Shown in pieces: positions 8,962 through 17,827 of a stretch of 41,617 bases of DNA (its first letter is position 1; every line of letters starts with the position of its first letter). The stretch covers positions 1 to 41,617 of the forward strand of contig CACPDA010000007.1 of the NCBI GenBank assembly GCA_902632515.1, read 5' to 3'. The DNA comes from an uncultured Pelagibacteraceae bacterium. GTDB lineage: Bacteria > Pseudomonadota > Alphaproteobacteria > Pelagibacterales > Pelagibacteraceae. The translations under genes were made by a program, and so were the position numbers. The notes under the pieces were generated by a model, which made no database searches, had not been told where the DNA came from, and saw nothing but the letters and a program-made list of their open reading frames with translations.

Positions 8962-8976
8962 GTTCTACAAAAGTTC
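8962..8976 (-). promoter_or_regulatory. SOS (LexA) box of lexA
   Basis: The direct repeat GTTC-N7-GTTC on the plus strand (GAAC-N7-GAAC on the lexA strand) matches the established alphaproteobacterial LexA box. It overlaps a plausible minus-strand sigma-70 promoter, TTGTGA (8985-8990) - 17 nt - TAGAAC (8962-8967). LexA bound here would therefore cover the -10 element and part of the spacer. The predicted transcript would start near 8955, giving a leader of about 20 nt. Confidence 0.85.
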
Positions 8977-9026
8977 TCTACAATTCACAATAGTAAAAAA
9001 AGCTAATAAAATAGGGAGTTATTTGA

Positions 9027-9818
9027 CTACAGAACTGAAAAAATAGAATTATTATCAAGATCTTTCAAAAGTGATTCACCAATTAAAAAAGTTTTAATAG
9101 ATGTTTTGTTTGAGAGTTCCAAAAGCTCTTCTTTTGTTTTAATTCCACTCTCAGAAATTAATGGACTAGGGTGATTAACTAAAACATCATGAATACCAAA
9201 AGTTGTATTTATGTCGGTTTTTAAAGTTTTTAAATTTCTATTATTTACTCCAATTAAAGCATCTTTATATCTTAAGGCACTCTTTGCTTCTTCAATAGTA
9301 TGAACTTCAACAATTACTGACATGTTTAACTTAAGTGCTTCATTATATAAATCATCTGCAAGTTTATCACTAACACCAGCTAATATAATTAATATTGCAT
9401 CAGCTCCGTAACTTTTTGCCAAAGGTACTTGAAACTTATCTACAAAAAAATCTTTACATAAAATTGGCAAATTAATTTTTTCTTTAATCTTACTAATATG
9501 TACAAGGTTTCCTAAAAAAAAATCTTCCTCGGTCAAAACCGATAAACAAGTGGCTTTATTAGTATTATATATATTAGCTATTTTGACAGGATCATAATCT
9601 TTGATAATAACACCTGCAGAAGGGCTTGCTTTTTTAATTTCAGCAATAACAGAGTACTTGTCTTCTTTAATATTATTTTCAATTTTTTTTTTAAAATTAA
9701 CAAAAGTTTTATTTGTATTAATCAATTCATCTAATGATTCCAGTGAAATAGTTTTTTTTAAATTTACTATTTTTTCAATTTTTTTATTAATTATTTTTTC
9801 AAGAACGTTTTCAGCCAT
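9027..9818 (-). CDS. trpC: Indole-3-glycerol phosphate synthase
   Basis: TrpC closes the indole ring by converting CdRP to indole-3-glycerol phosphate in tryptophan synthesis. The 263 residues form one TIM barrel. Visible motifs are 'VIAEIKKASPSAGVI' (about 57-71), 'LPILCKDFFVDKFQV' with the catalytic Lys, 'GVNNRNLKTLKTD' and 'ISESGIKTKEEL'. It is monofunctional: no TrpF domain is fused. The start overlaps the trpD stop by 8 bases, and it is the last gene of the minus-strand trp cluster before lexA. trpA, trpB and trpF are not in the window. Confidence 0.95.
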   Translation of the reverse strand: MAENVLEKIINKKIEKIVNLKKTISLESLDELINTNKTFVNFKKKIENNIKEDKYSVIAEIKKASPSAGVIIKDYDPVKIANIYNTNKATCLSVLTEEDFFLGNLVHISKIKEKINLPILCKDFFVDKFQVPLAKSYGADAILIILAGVSDKLADDLYNEALKLNMSVIVEVHTIEEAKSALRYKDALIGVNNRNLKTLKTDINTTFGIHDVLVNHPSPLISESGIKTKEELLELSNKTSIKTFLIGESLLKDLDNNSIFSVL

Positions 9819-10803
9819 TTTGAATTTTTTCTAAATGTTTGATAACTTTAATAGATAAAATATGTTCTCTTGCATTATTATATGCATCAGAAAAATTTTG
9901 ATGAGTTTCATTTACTATTAATCCTGCCGCAGCGTTTAAGCAAACAGCTTTTGAAAAATCATTATCTTCACCTTTGAATATACTAATCATTTTATTCGCA
10001 TTGAATTTTGCATCATCACCAACAAGATTTTCAAATTTATCCGCATTTATATTTAATTCTTTAGGATCAATTATAATTTCAGAAATCTTTCCATCCTTTA
10101 ATTGAATTACATTTGTTTTAGCATATGGAGAAATTTCATCTAAGCCATCTTCGCTATTTACAATCCAAGCAAATTTAATATCTAAGTTTTTTAGAGCATT
10201 TGCAAATATTTTTAAAAGATTTTTATCAAAAACACCAACCACCTGTTTTTTTACTAAGGCAGGGCTGCTTAATGGTCCGATCATATTAAATATTGTTCTT
10301 TTTCCAATTTTTTTTCTAGTTGGACCAACAAACCTCATAGCACTATGATAATTAGGTGCAAACATAAAACCAAAATTATTTTTATTTATTTGAGTTTCTA
10401 TATCATCTGGTTCTAAATCAATTTTTATATTTAAAGCCTCTAATACATCGCCAGATCCACATTTGGATGAAACTGCCTTATTACCATGTTTGGCTACTTT
10501 AACACCCATACTTGCAAGCAACAATGCAGAAGCTGTTGATATATTTAGTGTGTTCATACCGTCCCCACCAGTACCACAAGTATCAACACAATTTTCAACA
10601 TTAACTCTTTTAGATTTTTTTCTTAAAACGTAAACACCGCCAGCTATTTCATTTGAAGTTTCACCTTTGATTGATAAAAGTGTTAAAAAATCGAATATTT
10701 CTTGGTCGTTTGCTCTACCTTCCATTAATAAATCAAAAGCTTTTTTACTTTCTTCGAAAGTTAAATCTTGTTTATTTTTAATTTTATCTATGAACTGTTC
10801 CAT
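9811..10803 (-). CDS. trpD: Anthranilate phosphoribosyltransferase
   Basis: TrpD joins anthranilate to PRPP. The 330 residues match the family length. 'DTCGTGGDGMNTLNIST' (around 75-91) is the PRPP-binding glycine-rich motif. 'KHGNKAVSSKCGSGDVLEAL' (about 103-122) and 'FMFAPNYHSAMRFVGPTRKK' (about 150-169) with 'TIFNMIGPLSSP' complete the family signature. It lies between trpG (5-nt gap) and trpC (8-nt overlap). It is separate from TrpG, unlike the fused enterobacterial form. Confidence 0.96.
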   Translation of the reverse strand: MEQFIDKIKNKQDLTFEESKKAFDLLMEGRANDQEIFDFLTLLSIKGETSNEIAGGVYVLRKKSKRVNVENCVDTCGTGGDGMNTLNISTASALLLASMGVKVAKHGNKAVSSKCGSGDVLEALNIKIDLEPDDIETQINKNNFGFMFAPNYHSAMRFVGPTRKKIGKRTIFNMIGPLSSPALVKKQVVGVFDKNLLKIFANALKNLDIKFAWIVNSEDGLDEISPYAKTNVIQLKDGKISEIIIDPKELNINADKFENLVGDDAKFNANKMISIFKGEDNDFSKAVCLNAAAGLIVNETHQNFSDAYNNAREHILSIKVIKHLEKIQNG

Positions 10804-10808
10804 ATATC

Positions 10809-11378
10809 TTAAATTCTAATGAAATTTTTTAAAATTTTAATACCCAATTTTGTTTTAATACTTTCAGGATGAAATTGCACTCCATGAACATTATATTTTT
10901 TATGTTGTACACCCATAATTAACCCATCTTTAGTTTCTGCAGTAATTTCAAGATCTTGAGACAATGATTTTTTATCAATAATCAAACTATGATATCGAGT
11001 TGCCTCAAAAATTTTAGGAAGATTTTTTAATATACCCTTTTTTTTTGATATTATTTTGCTTGTTTTTCCATGCATTAACTTTCTAGCGGGGATTATTTTT
11101 GATCCAAAAACTTGTCCTATTATCTGGTGACCTAAGCATACCCCAAGAATTGGTATTTTTTTATGTAAAGATTTTACAATTTTAAGACAATTACCTGATT
11201 GATTAGGATTTCCAGGTCCTGGTGAGATAACAATTTTAATATATTTTTTTTTAAGTATTTCATTTGAAGTAATTTTATCATTCCTAATAACATCAACATT
11301 TACTCTCAATGAAGATAAATAATGATAGAGATTAAAAGTAAAACTATCATAATTGTCGATTAAAATTATTTTTTTCAT
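10809..11378 (-). CDS. trpG: Anthranilate synthase component II (glutamine amidotransferase)
   Basis: TrpG is the glutaminase subunit that supplies ammonia to TrpE. The 189-residue class I amidotransferase has 'IDNYDSFTFNL' at the N terminus, 'ISPGPGNP' (51-58), the nucleophile Cys81 in 'ILGVCLGHQ', and the His/Glu pair in 'VQFHPESI' near the C terminus. It overlaps trpE by 4 bases. In streamlined genomes one such subunit may also serve p-aminobenzoate synthesis as PabA; that is inference, since no pabB is visible here. Confidence 0.93.
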   Translation of the reverse strand: MKKIILIDNYDSFTFNLYHYLSSLRVNVDVIRNDKITSNEILKKKYIKIVISPGPGNPNQSGNCLKIVKSLHKKIPILGVCLGHQIIGQVFGSKIIPARKLMHGKTSKIISKKKGILKNLPKIFEATRYHSLIIDKKSLSQDLEITAETKDGLIMGVQHKKYNVHGVQFHPESIKTKLGIKILKNFIRI

Positions 11379-12835
11379 TTTAGCGCATTAATTAAAGCTT
11401 TAGCTTTGTTTACTGTTTCTTCATATTCTTTTAATGGTTTACTGTCAGCCACAATACCAGCTCCAGCCTGAACATAGAATTTATCTTTTTTAGCAACTGC
11501 TGTTCTTAAAGCTATACATGTATCAAATTCACCATTTGCAGAAAAATATCCGATTCCTCCAGCATAAACTTTTCTTTTTGTTGTTTCTAACTCATCAATG
11601 ATTTCCATTGCTCTAATTTTAGGGGCACCAGAAACAGTTCCCGCAGGAAAACCAGCCAATAATGATTTAAACTTTGAAAATTTTTTATTATATTTTCCAA
11701 CAACATTTGAAACAATATGCATCACATGAGAGTACCTCTCAATTATGAAACTTTCAGTTACTTTAACTGAATTTATTTTTGAGACTTTACCAGCATCATT
11801 TCTTCCTAAATCTAACAGCATCAAATGTTCAGAAAGTTCTTTTTTATCTTTAAGAAGATCTTTTTCGTAAAACATATCTTCTTTAGACGTTTTTCCTCTT
11901 GGTCTTGTTCCCGCTATTGGACGTACTGTAATTTTGTTGTCTCTCAGTCTAACTAATATTTCTGGACTTGCTCCAATAATTTGAAAATCACTAAAATTAA
12001 AAAAAAACATAAAAGGAGAAGGATTAGTTACCCTTAGTTTTTTATAAATATCGATCGGTTTTTTTGTTAATTTAGCTTCAAATCTTTGACTTAAAACAAC
12101 CTGAAAAATATCTCCCAGTTTAATATATTTTTTTGCTTTATTAACCATACTTAAAAATTTATTTTTGGATGTATTTGATCTAATAACGAAATTTTTAGGT
12201 TTATTGTGATTTTTGTTACCGATATTTCTGATAGATGATTGAAAAATTAATTTATAAAGATCTGATTTAACTTCTTCATATTTTTTTTGGTAGTTTATAA
12301 TTTTTTCATCTTTGTATATATTGTTAATGTAAAATATTTCTTTTTTAAAATTATCGTGAATTACTAGCGTTCTTGGCCTTAAAAGCCTTACATCTGGTAA
12401 ATTTAGATCGTTTTTACAATTATCAGAAATTTTTTCTATATATCTAATTGAGTCATATGAAAAAAATCCAGATATTAAAGAGCAAATTTTTGGTAAACTT
12501 CTTGGTGTCTCAAATTTAAAATCTTCAATAATTTTCTCAATTAGAACCTCAGGTCTTTCTTTTAATTTAATTTTTTTATTTTTTTTTATTATAAAAGAAC
12601 TTTTGTTGTTAAATTCCCATATTTTGTCAGGATTTTTACCAAATATAGTATATCTACCTTTGATTTTACCTTTTTCTACGGACTCAAATACAAAACTATT
12701 TTTTTCAATTAAAAAATTGTCAATAAGATTTAAAACCTCATCATCATTTTTAACTTTTTTTGAAGTATAGATTATTTGATTTTTTTTGCTTCTATGTCGA
12801 AACTTAAAATCTTGGAAGCTTCGATTTATTATCAT
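11375..12835 (-). CDS. trpE: Anthranilate synthase component I
   Basis: TrpE converts chorismate to anthranilate. The 486 residues have an N-terminal TrpE domain and a C-terminal chorismate-binding domain with 'QVVLSQRFEA', 'NPSPFMFFFNF', 'GASPEILVR', 'PIAGTRPRG', 'LMLLDLGRNDAGKV', 'FPAGTVSGAPKIRAMEII' and 'VQAGAGIVADSKP'. The 'PIAGTRPRG' and 'AGAGIV' stretches and the adjacent trpG support TrpE over PabB. The start overlaps the upstream PpiD-like gene by 4 bases. No leader peptide or attenuator is visible at the short junction, so the operon is probably driven from upstream of the PpiD-like gene. Confidence 0.93.
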   Translation of the reverse strand: MIINRSFQDFKFRHRSKKNQIIYTSKKVKNDDEVLNLIDNFLIEKNSFVFESVEKGKIKGRYTIFGKNPDKIWEFNNKSSFIIKKNKKIKLKERPEVLIEKIIEDFKFETPRSLPKICSLISGFFSYDSIRYIEKISDNCKNDLNLPDVRLLRPRTLVIHDNFKKEIFYINNIYKDEKIINYQKKYEEVKSDLYKLIFQSSIRNIGNKNHNKPKNFVIRSNTSKNKFLSMVNKAKKYIKLGDIFQVVLSQRFEAKLTKKPIDIYKKLRVTNPSPFMFFFNFSDFQIIGASPEILVRLRDNKITVRPIAGTRPRGKTSKEDMFYEKDLLKDKKELSEHLMLLDLGRNDAGKVSKINSVKVTESFIIERYSHVMHIVSNVVGKYNKKFSKFKSLLAGFPAGTVSGAPKIRAMEIIDELETTKRKVYAGGIGYFSANGEFDTCIALRTAVAKKDKFYVQAGAGIVADSKPLKEYEETVNKAKALINALK

Positions 12836-14244
12836 TGAAAGAAATTTTTAACTCGTTGAATAGTTTTTTGATTTAAAGTAACTTGGTATTTGTTATTTAA
12901 AAAGTTATCATAAGATTGTAAAATACTTTGTTTAGTATTTGAATTTTCTTTTGCTAAATTATCATTGAAATTATCTTCAGTAAAACTCACATTTTCAAAT
13001 TTTTTAATTTTGGCTAAATAGATATTATTTTTTTCATCATTAATTAATGTAAAAGATTTCTCTGGTAGAGAATAAAGAAGTTTTACAGCATTAATTTCAA
13101 ATTTTTTATTATCTCTTATCGAATTTATTGTTATCGTATTAATATTATTTTGACCCATTTCCAAAAAATTTTCATTTTTGAAAGATTTGTTAGTAATTTG
13201 ATCAATCAAATCTTTATTATAACTGAACATATTTTTTTGGTAAACTAATTCAAGAATTTCTTTTTTAATTTCATTATCTTTAATATCTGGTTTTTTTTGC
13301 TCTAATTTGTTAATTTTATACAGTATATACTCATTCTTATTTTCAAATATATCAAATGAATTATTCTTAAGCTCAAATATTTTTTTTTCTATATCATTTT
13401 TATTTTGAGAAAATTTAAAATTTAAAACGTTTGTAGATTTAATATTTAGTTTTTCTATAATTGAATTGAATTCAACATTGTTAGATATATCAATTTCAAT
13501 TTGATCAATTTTATCAAAAAATGCTTGATTAAACTCATCTACACCCAGTAAGTTTTGTGGGGTAATTTTAGCATAACTAAAATCTAAATAATCAATTTTT
13601 AATTGGTCCTCATTTTCATTAATAAATTTTTCTAAATCTAAGTCAGAAATATCTTTTTTTTTGGGATAAAAATTATTCAAGTTAATAAATTCAATTTCGA
13701 GTTTCTTATTTTCTTCTTCATATAATTTTTTTACTAAAAATTTTGGTGATACAGTGCCAGCACCAATATAATCAAATAAATTTTTTTGCATTTCCCTATC
13801 TTTTAATCTAATTTCAAATTGAGCTGCAGATAAATTGTTTTCTAATAAAAATTTTTCATATTTAATTCTTTGAAAAACACCTTTTTCATCTAAAAAATTT
13901 TTATTTTGTTTAATCTTTTTTAATAATGTGTTTTCGGAAATTAAAATATCAAAATCATCAATTTCAAGATTTAATAATTTTGAAGAAATTAATCCTGATA
14001 ATAATTCTTCAATTATATTTTGATCTAAATTTTTTCTGATAGAGTCAGTTGATATACTTAATTGGTTAATATGATCAATAAATTCTTGAGTTGATATATT
14101 TTCATTATTTATTTTCGCTATGCTATTTGTATTTCCAGAACTAAACATACTTCCCATACCCCAAAAAACAAAAGGTATAATCATTATAGCCACAAGTATT
14201 CCAGCAAATCTTGATTTTGAAAAATTTCTAAAACTTCCTATCAT
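12832..14244 (-). CDS. PpiD/SurA-N-like membrane-anchored periplasmic foldase without a clear parvulin domain
   Basis: A 470-residue protein with one N-terminal membrane anchor (about 13-33, 'FAGILVAIMIIPFVFWGMG'), then a SurA-N type chaperone region ('IAKINNENISTQEFIDHINQL', around residue 43 onward, and 'LLSGLISSKLLNLEI'). This is the architecture of PpiD, which helps newly secreted proteins leave the Sec translocon. PpiD proteins are usually about 600 residues and carry a parvulin prolyl-isomerase domain. Here I find no parvulin signature; the region after residue 200 is Asn/Lys/Asp-rich and matches only the degenerate C-terminal part of the family. It is the first gene of the trp cluster strand, as in many alphaproteobacteria. 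The gene symbol is left empty because isomerase activity is doubtful. Confidence 0.7.
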   Translation of the reverse strand: MIGSFRNFSKSRFAGILVAIMIIPFVFWGMGSMFSSGNTNSIAKINNENISTQEFIDHINQLSISTDSIRKNLDQNIIEELLSGLISSKLLNLEIDDFDILISENTLLKKIKQNKNFLDEKGVFQRIKYEKFLLENNLSAAQFEIRLKDREMQKNLFDYIGAGTVSPKFLVKKLYEEENKKLEIEFINLNNFYPKKKDISDLDLEKFINENEDQLKIDYLDFSYAKITPQNLLGVDEFNQAFFDKIDQIEIDISNNVEFNSIIEKLNIKSTNVLNFKFSQNKNDIEKKIFELKNNSFDIFENKNEYILYKINKLEQKKPDIKDNEIKKEILELVYQKNMFSYNKDLIDQITNKSFKNENFLEMGQNNINTITINSIRDNKKFEINAVKLLYSLPEKSFTLINDEKNNIYLAKIKKFENVSFTEDNFNDNLAKENSNTKQSILQSYDNFLNNKYQVTLNQKTIQRVKNFFQ

Positions 14245-14259
14245 TAATATATAAATTTA

Positions 14260-14286
14260 TTGATCTCTAAAAAACAAACCTATAAA
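14260..14286 (+). promoter_or_regulatory. Possible sigma-70 promoter of tpiA
   Basis: The 56-nt divergent gap between the PpiD-like gene and tpiA holds TTGATC (14260-14265), 15 nt, then TATAAA (14281-14286). The predicted start near 14293 would leave a leader of about 8 nt before the ATG at 14301. The spacer is shorter than ideal, and AT-rich DNA gives many such matches. Confidence 0.3.
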
Positions 14287-14300
14287 TTAAAATTGCTCAT

Positions 14301-15041
14301 ATGACAAATAAATATATGTATTTCATTGCTAATTGGAAAATGTATGGAAATTTGAAATCTTTAAATACATTAGATAAAGTTATTAAATTTTCAAAATCTA
14401 AAGAAATAAAGAAAGGTAGGCTAATATATTGTCCCCCTTATACTTTGATAAGTTCCTTCTTCAAAAAATTCCAAAATTGTCTAATTGATATTGGTGCACA
14501 AAATTGTCACGAAAGTAATGAATATGGTCCACACACAGGTTTTATTAATTCTAGAATGTTAAAAGATATAGGTGCTAATTATGTAATCATTGGCCATTCT
14601 GAAAATAGAAAAAAGGGTGAAAATAATAAATTAATAAATCAAAAAATTAAAAATGCCATTAAAGCAAAATTAAAAGTAATTTTATGCATTGGTGAAACTT
14701 TAAAAGAAAAGAAAATTGGAAAAACTTATTCAGTTTTATCTAATCAAATTAAATTTGGTTTAGATAAAATTAATAAAAAATCAAATATTTTTATTGCATA
14801 CGAACCTGTTTGGTCAATTGGCACTGGTAAAATTCCAAAAATAAAAGAACTTGAAAACTCTATAAAATTTATAAAAAGTAGATTTAAATCAAAGATCCCT
14901 AAAATATTATATGGTGGTTCTGTTAACTCTAAAAATATCAATGATTTAAAAGTGATAAAAGATCTTGATGGTTTCCTGATTGGAGGCGCATCCCAAAATT
15001 CAAAGAATTTTATTGATATCGTAAAAAAAACATATAATTAA
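14301..15041 (+). CDS. tpiA: Triosephosphate isomerase
   Basis: TpiA interconverts dihydroxyacetone phosphate and glyceraldehyde 3-phosphate in central carbon metabolism. The 246-residue TIM barrel has the catalytic Lys13 in 'ANWKMYG', His99 in 'VIIGHSENR', and Glu168 in 'AYEPVWSIGTG'. The phosphate-binding 'YGGSVNSKN' and 'GFLIGGAS' are near the C terminus. A second ATG at 14316 would remove five residues and also leave a sound enzyme; no ribosome-binding site decides between them. secG follows after 5 nt. Confidence 0.96.
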   Translation: MTNKYMYFIANWKMYGNLKSLNTLDKVIKFSKSKEIKKGRLIYCPPYTLISSFFKKFQNCLIDIGAQNCHESNEYGPHTGFINSRMLKDIGANYVIIGHSENRKKGENNKLINQKIKNAIKAKLKVILCIGETLKEKKIGKTYSVLSNQIKFGLDKINKKSNIFIAYEPVWSIGTGKIPKIKELENSIKFIKSRFKSKIPKILYGGSVNSKNINDLKVIKDLDGFLIGGASQNSKNFIDIVKKTYN

Positions 15042-15046
15042 TCATC

Positions 15047-15349
15047 ATGGAAAATATATTGTTAGTACTCAACATCATATTTGCAATAATTTTAGTTTTA
15101 TTAGTCCTTATGCAAAAATCTGAAGGTGGAGCTTTAGGTATTGGAGTATCCCAGGAAAATTTTATGTTTTCTAGAACTGCAGGTAATTTTATGACAAAAG
15201 CTACTGCAGTAGTGGCAACTCTTTTTATAATATGTAGTTTAGCATTGACAATTGTTTCTAGAGGTGAACTTTCTCCAACAGGTTCAGTTTTAGATACAGT
15301 TGAGGAAAAAACTGAAGACACACCAACAATTCCAGAAAATAATAATTAA
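15047..15349 (+). CDS. secG: Protein translocase subunit SecG
   Basis: SecG is the small accessory subunit of the SecYEG channel. The 100 residues hold two membrane helices (about 4-24 and 52-72). Between them lies the conserved cytoplasmic loop 'LVLMQKSEGGALGIG' ending in the Phe-rich 'ENFMFSRTAGNFMTKATA' (about 36-53). The C terminus is acidic and variable. tpiA-secG-pyrG is a well-known conserved order in alphaproteobacteria. Confidence 0.93.
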   Translation: MENILLVLNIIFAIILVLLVLMQKSEGGALGIGVSQENFMFSRTAGNFMTKATAVVATLFIICSLALTIVSRGELSPTGSVLDTVEEKTEDTPTIPENNN

Positions 15350-15389
15350 TCCTTTCAATTTTCTTTTTTCTTCGCTATAAGATACTTCC

Positions 15390-17006
15390 ATGGCGCGATA
15401 TATTTTTGTCACGGGCGGCGTGGTCTCATCATTAGGAAAAGGTCTCTCTTCAGCATCCCTGGCTTATCTTCTGCAATCAAGAGGTTATAAAGTAAGATTA
15501 AGAAAATTAGACCCATACTTGAATGTAGATCCTGGAACAATGAGCCCATTTCAACATGGTGAAGTTTTCGTAACTGATGATGGTGCAGAAACAGATTTAG
15601 ATTTAGGTCATTATGAAAGATTTTCAGGAGTAACTGCTAAGAAAACTGACAATATAACAACAGGAAAAATTTATAGTGACGTTTTAAAAAAAGAGAGAAA
15701 AGGTGAGTATCTTGGAAAAACTGTTCAAGTTATTCCACACATTACGAATAGAATAAAAGAATTTATTAAACACGACACCTCTAAAGAAGATTTTATTATT
15801 TGTGAAATAGGAGGCATTGTTGGTGATATAGAAAGTCTACCATTTGTTGAAGCTATAAGACAGTTTTCAAATGATATTGGAAAAAAAAATGCGTTATTTA
15901 TTCATTTAACACTGGTTCCTTATTTAAAAGCTTCAGATGAAATTAAAACTAAACCAACTCAACACTCTGTTAAAGAATTAAGAAGTATAGGTGTTCAACC
16001 CGATATAATAATTTGTAGATCAGAAAGACCTATACCTTTAGAACACAGAAAGAAAATATCTTTGTTTTGTAATGTTGATATAAAAAATGTAATTGAAACA
16101 GTTGATGTTAAAACTATTTATGAGGCACCTATTAGTTTCGCAAAAGAAAAATTAGATATTCAAGTTTTAGATTATTTTAAACTTAAGTCTAAAAAATCTA
16201 ATAATTTAAACCCTTGGAAAAAAATCACTAAAATAACTATTAATGCAAAAAGAATAGTCAATATTGCACTTATAGGTAAATACGTTGAATTAAAAGATGC
16301 TTATAAATCTTTAGATGAAGCACTTACTCACGGAGGAATTGCTAATAACCTAAAAGTAAATTTAGTTAGAATAGACTCTGAAAAATTAAAAGTATCACAA
16401 ATAAAAGATAAACTTAAAAATGTTTCAGGAATTTTAATTCCAGGTGGTTTTGGTAAAAGAGGAACAGAAGGAAAAATTGCAGCTATAAAGCATGCAAGAA
16501 TAAATAAAATTCCATTCCTTGGAATTTGTTACGGAATGCAAATGGCCATTATAGAATTTGCAAGAAATCAATTGAAAATTAGAAAAGCAACCTCCTCTGA
16601 ATTTGATAAAGGTGGTGTTCATATCGTTGGCTTAATGCATGAGTGGGAAAAAAGTGGAAGAAAAGTTAAAGGTACAGATAAAGATCTCGGAGGAACAATG
16701 AGACTTGGTTCTTACGATGCAATATTAAAAGATAGATCAAAAATTAAAGATATATATAAATCTCGATTAATTAAAGAAAGACATAGACATAGATATGAAG
16801 TGAATATTTCATTTAAAGAAAAATTTGAGAAGAAAGGATTAATATTTTCCGGATTATCCCCAGATAATAAGCTTCCAGAGATAATTGAACTTAAAAATCA
16901 TCCTTGGTTTATAGGAGTTCAGTTTCATCCTGAATTTAAATCTAGACCTTTAGCGCCACATCCTTTATTCTCTTCTTTTATCAAAGCAGCAAAAAATCAC
17001 AGATGA
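15390..17006 (+). CDS. pyrG: CTP synthase
   Basis: PyrG makes CTP from UTP using ATP and glutamine ammonia. The 538 residues comprise an N-terminal synthase domain beginning '[20 protein letters not shown]' (2-21) with its P-loop and '[20 protein letters not shown]' (about 52-71), and a C-terminal glutaminase domain. The glutaminase domain has '[12 protein letters not shown]', the nucleophile Cys380 in 'LGICYGMQ', and 'VQFHPEFKS'. Length is normal. It has a slightly larger upstream gap (40 nt, T-rich) than its neighbours, so it may have its own promoter. It overlaps kdsA by 4 bases. Confidence 0.98.
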   Translation: MARYIFVTGGVVSSLGKGLSSASLAYLLQSRGYKVRLRKLDPYLNVDPGTMSPFQHGEVFVTDDGAETDLDLGHYERFSGVTAKKTDNITTGKIYSDVLKKERKGEYLGKTVQVIPHITNRIKEFIKHDTSKEDFIICEIGGIVGDIESLPFVEAIRQFSNDIGKKNALFIHLTLVPYLKASDEIKTKPTQHSVKELRSIGVQPDIIICRSERPIPLEHRKKISLFCNVDIKNVIETVDVKTIYEAPISFAKEKLDIQVLDYFKLKSKKSNNLNPWKKITKITINAKRIVNIALIGKYVELKDAYKSLDEALTHGGIANNLKVNLVRIDSEKLKVSQIKDKLKNVSGILIPGGFGKRGTEGKIAAIKHARINKIPFLGICYGMQMAIIEFARNQLKIRKATSSEFDKGGVHIVGLMHEWEKSGRKVKGTDKDLGGTMRLGSYDAILKDRSKIKDIYKSRLIKERHRHRYEVNISFKEKFEKKGLIFSGLSPDNKLPEIIELKNHPWFIGVQFHPEFKSRPLAPHPLFSSFIKAAKNHR

Positions 17007-17827
17007 GTTCGATAAAAGTAAATTGTGGGAATATAGAAATTTCAAATAACAACAAGATTTGTATTATTGCGGGTCCTTGCCAACTTGAAACAGAACAGCA
17101 CGCAATGGATATGGCTGGAAAAATAAAGGAAATTACCTCAAAATTTAATCTTGGATTTATTTATAAAACTTCATTTGATAAAGCTAATCGAACAAGCCTA
17201 AAAGGCAAAAGAGGCGTTGGTTTAGATGCCTCACTTCCTGTGTTTGATAAAATTAAAAAAGATCTAAATATACCAATTTTAACTGACATACATAATATTG
17301 AACAATGTGAAGTAGTTTCTAAACATGTTGATATTTTACAAATCCCTGCTTTTCTTTGTAGACAAACAGACCTATTAATCGCTGCTGCAAAAACAAATAA
17401 AACTATAAATGTAAAGAAAGGACAATTTTTAGCTCCATGGGATATGGTAAACGTAACAAAAAAAATATCAGATAGCGGAAATAAGAATATTTTAGTAACT
17501 GAAAGAGGTGCAAGTTTTGGTTATAATACTCTAGTTTCTGATATGAGATCTTTACCTATTATGGCAAAGAACGGTTACCCAGTGATATTTGACGCAACAC
17601 ATTCTGTACAACAACCAGGAGGTCTTGGAGAAAAAAGTGGAGGACAGAGGGAATTTGTAGAATATCTAGCAAGAGCTGCAGTTGCAGTAGGCGTTGCTGG
17701 TGTCTTTATAGAGACACATCAAGATCCTGATAATGCACCTTCAGATGGTCCAAATATGTTACCATTAAACAAATTAGAAAATTTATTAAAACAACTTACG
17801 GATATAGATAAATTAATAAAAAATTAG
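17003..17827 (+). CDS. kdsA: 3-deoxy-8-phosphooctulonate synthase
   Basis: KdsA condenses phosphoenolpyruvate and arabinose 5-phosphate to KDO 8-phosphate, feeding the inner core sugar of lipopolysaccharide. The 274 residues begin with '[10 protein letters not shown]' (about 21-30) and contain '[20 protein letters not shown]' (about 53-72), '[13 protein letters not shown]', '[20 protein letters not shown]' (about 164-183) and '[12 protein letters not shown]'. It overlaps both pyrG (4 bases) and eno (1 base). With the lpx genes it shows that this organism makes a KDO-containing LPS core. Confidence 0.96.
   Translation: MSSIKVNCGNIEISNNNKICIIAGPCQLETEQHAMDMAGKIKEITSKFNLGFIYKTSFDKANRTSLKGKRGVGLDASLPVFDKIKKDLNIPILTDIHNIEQCEVVSKHVDILQIPAFLCRQTDLLIAAAKTNKTINVKKGQFLAPWDMVNVTKKISDSGNKNILVTERGASFGYNTLVSDMRSLPIMAKNGYPVIFDATHSVQQPGGLGEKSGGQREFVEYLARAAVAVGVAGVFIETHQDPDNAPSDGPNMLPLNKLENLLKQLTDIDKLIKN

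Noticed and set aside
12832..12900. Tryptophan attenuator or leader peptide before trpE
   Set aside because: trpE overlaps the upstream gene by 4 bases, so there is no leader space and no Trp-rich short frame with a terminator pair.
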